8,446 bases of DNA, from assembly GCA_025350745.1 (NCBI GenBank), contig JANXXG010000161.1, positions 1-8,446 of the forward strand, in the 5' to 3' direction. Numbering within the stretch: the stretch's first letter is position 1; every line of letters starts with the position of its first letter. Source of the stretch: Chloroflexota bacterium. GTDB taxonomy: Bacteria > Chloroflexota > Limnocylindria > P2-11E. A program made the position numbers and the translations under genes. The notes under the pieces are model-generated. The model saw only the letters and a program-made list of their open reading frames with translations, made no database searches and was not told the DNA's origin. Of this stretch, positions 6,489 to 8,446 are shown piece by piece.

Positions 6489-6819
6489 GCCGCGCACTCG
6501 CGTTCCTCGTCGTCATTGCGCTCCTGTATCGCTTTGTTCTGGGTCATCGACGTTCGCTAGCGCAGTTGATACCGGTCGAGCGAGCAAAGCCGACAGCCGC
6601 CGGAGTGCTGTGGGTGAGCGGGTCGGTCCGTCGGTCGGAGGCGATTCTTGGCACTGCTCAGTGGACGTGAGGCGGTTTCGCTCGGGCTGACCCACCGTTG
6701 AGTCCGACCAGGTGCCCGAAAACAATCGCGGCGAGATAGCCGACTGAACACGAGGGGTCTATCTGCACAGTCCTACTTTGCGTGGATGCCAGGCAACTTG
6801 CCGTCGATTGACTCGGTAG
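6489..6819. other. Non-coding stretch with no recognisable gene
   Basis: No frame on either strand looks like a real protein with a plausible start. There is no clear terminator with a U-tract after the coiled-coil gene. A short run of GTCGG-like direct repeats occurs near 6619-6638. Base composition looks less GC-rich than in the flanking genes. Nothing else was seen. Confidence 0.5.
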
Positions 6820-6969
6820 TTGAACGACTCGGATGACGGGGACGGATCGCCACCGGAGCACGCTCGAGAACTATCGAGCCGTCGGCTGGTTATTCCGATC
6901 GTCGCAGCAACAACACTCTTGATCCCGCTCATTTGGCTTGCCATGGCCGTCGATCCGTATACGCACTGA
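6820..6969 (+). CDS. Doubtful small single-helix membrane ORF, 49 residues
   Basis: From a TTG at 6820, directly after an in-frame TAG, the frame encodes an acidic, Pro-containing N-terminus (NDSDDGDGSPPEHARELSS), an RR pair, and one hydrophobic helix LVIPIVAATTLLIPLIWLAM, ending VDPYTH. The acidic head, double Arg and helix make a sensible single-pass protein. Against it: a TTG start without a clear Shine-Dalgarno, codon use unlike the neighbours, and overlap with hairpins at 6862-6879 and 6968-7001. It may be a real small protein, a remnant of a longer gene, or chance. Confidence 0.25.
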   Translation: MNDSDDGDGSPPEHARELSSRRLVIPIVAATTLLIPLIWLAMAVDPYTH

Positions 6970-7104
6970 TCGCGAGGACGATCCGAGAAATGGTCGCGAT
7001 CGCTTAGTGGCGCACGGTGAGGAAGGTCGCCCCGAGATAGTGTCTACTCACTGTGCGCCGACCTCCGCCGCTAGCTGAAGGCCCTGCAACGTGAAGGGGC
7101 CTTC
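6968..7104 (+). ncRNA. Cluster of three hairpins, possible structured RNA or leader
   Basis: Hairpin 1: GATCGCGA (6968-6975) with TCGCGATC (6994-7001). Hairpin 2: GGCGCACGGTGAG (7009-7021) with CTCACTGTGCGCC (7047-7059), 13 bp with one G-U pair; its loop contains AGGTC (7024-7028), complementary to GACCT (7060-7064) just after the stem, so a pseudoknot is possible. Hairpin 3: GAAGGCCC (7077-7084) with GGGCCTTC (7097-7104), terminator-like in shape but without a U-tract. A weak promoter (TTGGCT 6933-6938, 19 bases, TATACG 6958-6963) would start transcription near hairpin 1. It matches no RNA family I recognise. It could instead be the 5' leader of the 7091 gene, whose Shine-Dalgarno and start lie in hairpin 3. 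Confidence 0.35.
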
Positions 7105-7354
7105 GTCGTTCGATTGGCTCCGGTTCTGCTCAGCGTGGTTCCTTTTTGTGACACTCATCGCGTATCAGCTCGCTGCTGACGCCTTTGGGCTCCCAGGGGC
7201 GTCATTGTCCGCGGTCGGGACCCAGCTACCGACCTGGCTTTTGCCTGCAGAGGTCATTGTCGGTATCGCGTGGACAGTCCTATTTCTCCATCGGCTTCCT
7301 CGCCACATCCCTCAAACGTTTCGAAGGCGGTCCGCGAGAAGGCGACCGGAGTAG
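7091..7354 (+). CDS. Small two-helix membrane protein, 87 residues, function unknown
   Basis: Begins at a GTG with a GAAGG Shine-Dalgarno-like motif nine bases upstream. The product starts KGPSSFDW, has a first hydrophobic helix at about residues 11-32 (CSAWFLFVTLIAYQLAADAF) and a second at about 45-66 (LPTWLLPAEVIVGIAWTVLF), and ends in a strongly basic tail (HRLPRHIPQTFRRRSARRRP), giving a helical hairpin with both ends in the cytoplasm. Hydrophobic segments and charge placement are protein-like, but codon use is more mixed at third positions than in the large genes nearby. Its ribosome binding site and start codon sit in the 8-bp hairpin at 7077-7104, so either translation is controlled by that hairpin or the hairpin is a terminator and this ORF is chance. 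It converges on the aldolase gene. Confidence 0.42.
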   Translation: MKGPSSFDWLRFCSAWFLFVTLIAYQLAADAFGLPGASLSAVGTQLPTWLLPAEVIVGIAWTVLFLHRLPRHIPQTFRRRSARRRPE

Positions 7355-7358
7355 GCGA

Positions 7359-7390
7359 GACCCAACCGCGCCGCGGGCCTCACCTGGGTC
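7359..7390. terminator. Weak hairpin between convergent genes
   Basis: GACCCA (7359-7364) pairs with TGGGTC (7385-7390), with a nested symmetric CCGCG-C-CGCGG (7366-7376). It sits in the gap between the convergent genes ending at 7354 and 7439. No U-tract follows on either strand, so a terminator role is a guess. Confidence 0.2.
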
Positions 7391-7438
7391 GCCAGCGACT
7401 GTCCGCCTCTCGCGAGCCACGACAGCCGAGGTACCTAG

Positions 7439-8353
7439 TCACCGAACTGGAAGATCCATCGAGCGCAGGATGTCGGCAAGCTCCTTCCGGTGGGTCTCGC
7501 TCAACGCCGTGAGTGGCATTCGCGGCGGGCCGCAGCGTCGACCGAGGAGCTCGACCGCCGCCTTCGCCGCCGCGGGCTGGGCCGTCCGCCGCGCGAAACG
7601 GCGGAATTCCGCCCACAGAGCAAATAGCCGGCGCGCCTCGACGAGGTCACCCTTGACCATCGCGAGGTAGGTCCCCTTGATGATCCTCGGTATGAAGTTC
7701 GATTGGGTCGAGCTCACCCCGACCGAACCGAGTGCCAGCGACGCGACCATCGACTGATCCGATCCGCTGAAGATCTGCAGCCGCCCGGATGCGAGCGCGA
7801 TGAGCTCCGCATGCTCCTGGATCGTCATCGCGCCCTGCTTGATCCCGACGTAGCCGTCGATATCTGCGAGGCGCGCAAGGAGCGACGGTGCAAGGCTCGG
7901 GGTGATGTTCGGATTGTTGTAGAGGAGGAGCGGAAGCTCCGTCGACTGGGCGATGGCCTCAAAGTGACCGATCGTGTCGCCGTCCGTGGGCTCGATCATC
8001 CCGTAGGGGGGCGTGATCATCGCCCCGTCGGCACCGGCCTCGGCGGCCGCCTCGGTGTTGCGAATCACCTCAGCGGTCCCGGCCGCCGCGGTGCACACGA
8101 CGACAGGCACGCGTCCGCGAGCGGCCGCGACGGCCGCACGGGTCAGCTCTTCGCGCTCGCGTCGCTTCATGGTCGCGTACTCGCCGTAGGTGCCGGCAAC
8201 AACGATCCCATCGAGGCCCTCACCGATGAGGTAGTCGACGTTCTCGGTGACGGCCTCGGTGTCGATGGACCCCTCCGGAGTGAATGGGGTCAGGAACACG
8301 GTGTAAACGCCGACCAGCCGCTTGCGCAGGGTGTCGTGCTGTCTTCCGGTCAT
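7439..8353 (-). CDS. DapA/NanA-superfamily class I aldolase (pyruvate-type, Schiff-base lysine), probably not true DapA
   Basis: 304 residues, normal for the dihydrodipicolinate synthase / N-acetylneuraminate lyase family of TIM-barrel enzymes. It starts with [16 protein letters not shown] (16-31). Family landmarks follow: GTYGE (54-58, GTTGE in DapA), TPPYG (114-118, Tyr117 near DapA Tyr107), YNNPN (145-149, Tyr145 equals DapA Tyr133), GIKQG (170-174) with Schiff-base Lys172, and GSVGVSST near 209-216. The position of DapA Arg138, which binds the carboxylate of aspartate semialdehyde, is Ile150, and the second Thr of GTTGE is Tyr56, so lysine biosynthesis is unlikely. Cleavage or condensation of 2-keto-3-deoxy sugar acids or related 2-oxo acids is more probable. 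ATG 8351-8353 overlaps the stop of the upstream SDR gene by ATGA, implying translational coupling in a catabolic operon. Confidence 0.9.
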   Translation of the reverse strand: MTGRQHDTLRKRLVGVYTVFLTPFTPEGSIDTEAVTENVDYLIGEGLDGIVVAGTYGEYATMKRREREELTRAAVAAARGRVPVVVCTAAAGTAEVIRNTEAAAEAGADGAMITPPYGMIEPTDGDTIGHFEAIAQSTELPLLLYNNPNITPSLAPSLLARLADIDGYVGIKQGAMTIQEHAELIALASGRLQIFSGSDQSMVASLALGSVGVSSTQSNFIPRIIKGTYLAMVKGDLVEARRLFALWAEFRRFARRTAQPAAAKAAVELLGRRCGPPRMPLTALSETHRKELADILRSMDLPVR

Positions 8354-8446
8354 AACGCTCTGACCATCCCCCCGTCGACGAGGATGCTCTGTCCGGTGAT
8401 GTACCCCGCCGCCTCGGAGGCAAGGAACGAGACGAGCGCGCCCACC
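8350..8446 (-). CDS. Short-chain dehydrogenase/reductase, C-terminal 31 residues (rest outside window)
   Basis: Only the 3' end is present. It reads [20 protein letters not shown] then [11 protein letters not shown] and a TGA. The FLAS-E-A-YITGQ-I-VDGG signature is the conserved C-terminus of classical NAD(P)-dependent SDR oxidoreductases. The frame depends on a run of six G bases before the last ATG-like codon. Its TGA (8350-8352) overlaps the ATG of the aldolase gene by four bases, so the two are cotranscribed. SDRs paired with such aldolases often oxidise sugar acids, for example gluconate-type substrates; the exact substrate cannot be told from this fragment. Confidence 0.88.
   Translation of the reverse strand, partial: VGALVSFLASEAAGYITGQSILVDGGMVRAL

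Noticed and set aside
5397..6497. Minus-strand ORF of 366 codons rich in Leu, Gly and Arg
   Set aside because: It is the antisense of the coiled-coil gene, whose Ala/Lys/Glu-rich codons generate it; no motif or good start.
6619..6638. GTCGG-type short direct repeats
   Set aside because: Too few and irregular to be a functional array.
6404..6670. + strand ORF overlapping the end of the coiled-coil gene with a hydrophobic stretch (ALAFLVVIALLYRFVLG)
   Set aside because: Its only usual start is deep inside the coiled-coil gene in another frame, there is no start just before the hydrophobic part, and the rest is not protein-like.
6658..6944. Two overlapping minus-strand ORFs of about 60 to 67 codons
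   Set aside because: No ribosome site, no pattern, irregular codon use; treated as chance.
7105..7116. tRNA T-loop-like GTTCGATT
   Set aside because: Flanking bases do not form a T stem and no acceptor, D or anticodon arms are present.

Overview
The window is high-GC bacterial chromosomal DNA with tightly packed protein genes on both strands. No rRNA, tRNA, CRISPR array, transposase or phage gene was seen. Gene content (an MrfA/YprA-like helicase, an AbrB-type antitoxin with a RelE-like toxin, a roughly 1,000-residue Asp-box protein, and a DapA-like aldolase following an SDR) and a promoter predicted to give a leaderless mRNA suggest a Chloroflexota-like or Actinobacteriota-like soil or freshwater lineage. 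That assignment is inference; no marker gene in the window proves it.

Left part (1-1997): the N-terminal 448 residues of a DExH helicase run leftward off the window edge. It is divergent from a small toxin-antitoxin pair on the + strand. The 93-base divergent gap carries a perfect 8+8 bp palindrome. The palindrome overlaps the -35 hexamer of a promoter whose predicted start point is the A of the antitoxin ATG. The toxin lies in the same frame as the antitoxin, directly after its TGA, and has no ATG, GTG or TTG where its start should be.

Middle (2019-6488): a 48-residue single-pass membrane protein on the minus strand is divergent from a 1,029-residue multi-Asp-box (BNR/VPS10-like) beta-propeller protein. 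That protein has no signal peptide and has an excellent Shine-Dalgarno sequence. After a 98-base gap comes a 353-residue secreted, alpha-helical coiled-coil protein with a tandem duplication of about 88 residues. The gap holds two perfect inverted repeats of 12 and 9 bp that interleave as an H-type pseudoknot would; the second covers the Shine-Dalgarno of the secreted protein.

Right-middle (6489-7438): this stretch is poor in recognisable genes and looks lower in GC. It holds a doubtful 49-residue membrane ORF, three consecutive hairpins (6968-7104), the second with a possible pseudoknot, and a plausible 87-residue two-helix membrane protein.

Right end (7350-8446): two minus-strand genes with a 4-base ATGA overlap, the C-terminus of a short-chain dehydrogenase followed by a class I pyruvate-type aldolase of the DapA/NanA superfamily. 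Together they suggest a sugar-acid catabolic operon extending beyond the window.

The most interesting signals are the interleaved inverted repeats at 5313-5422, the start-less toxin fused in frame behind its antitoxin's stop, the palindromic leaderless promoter, and the structured RNA-like region at 6968-7104.
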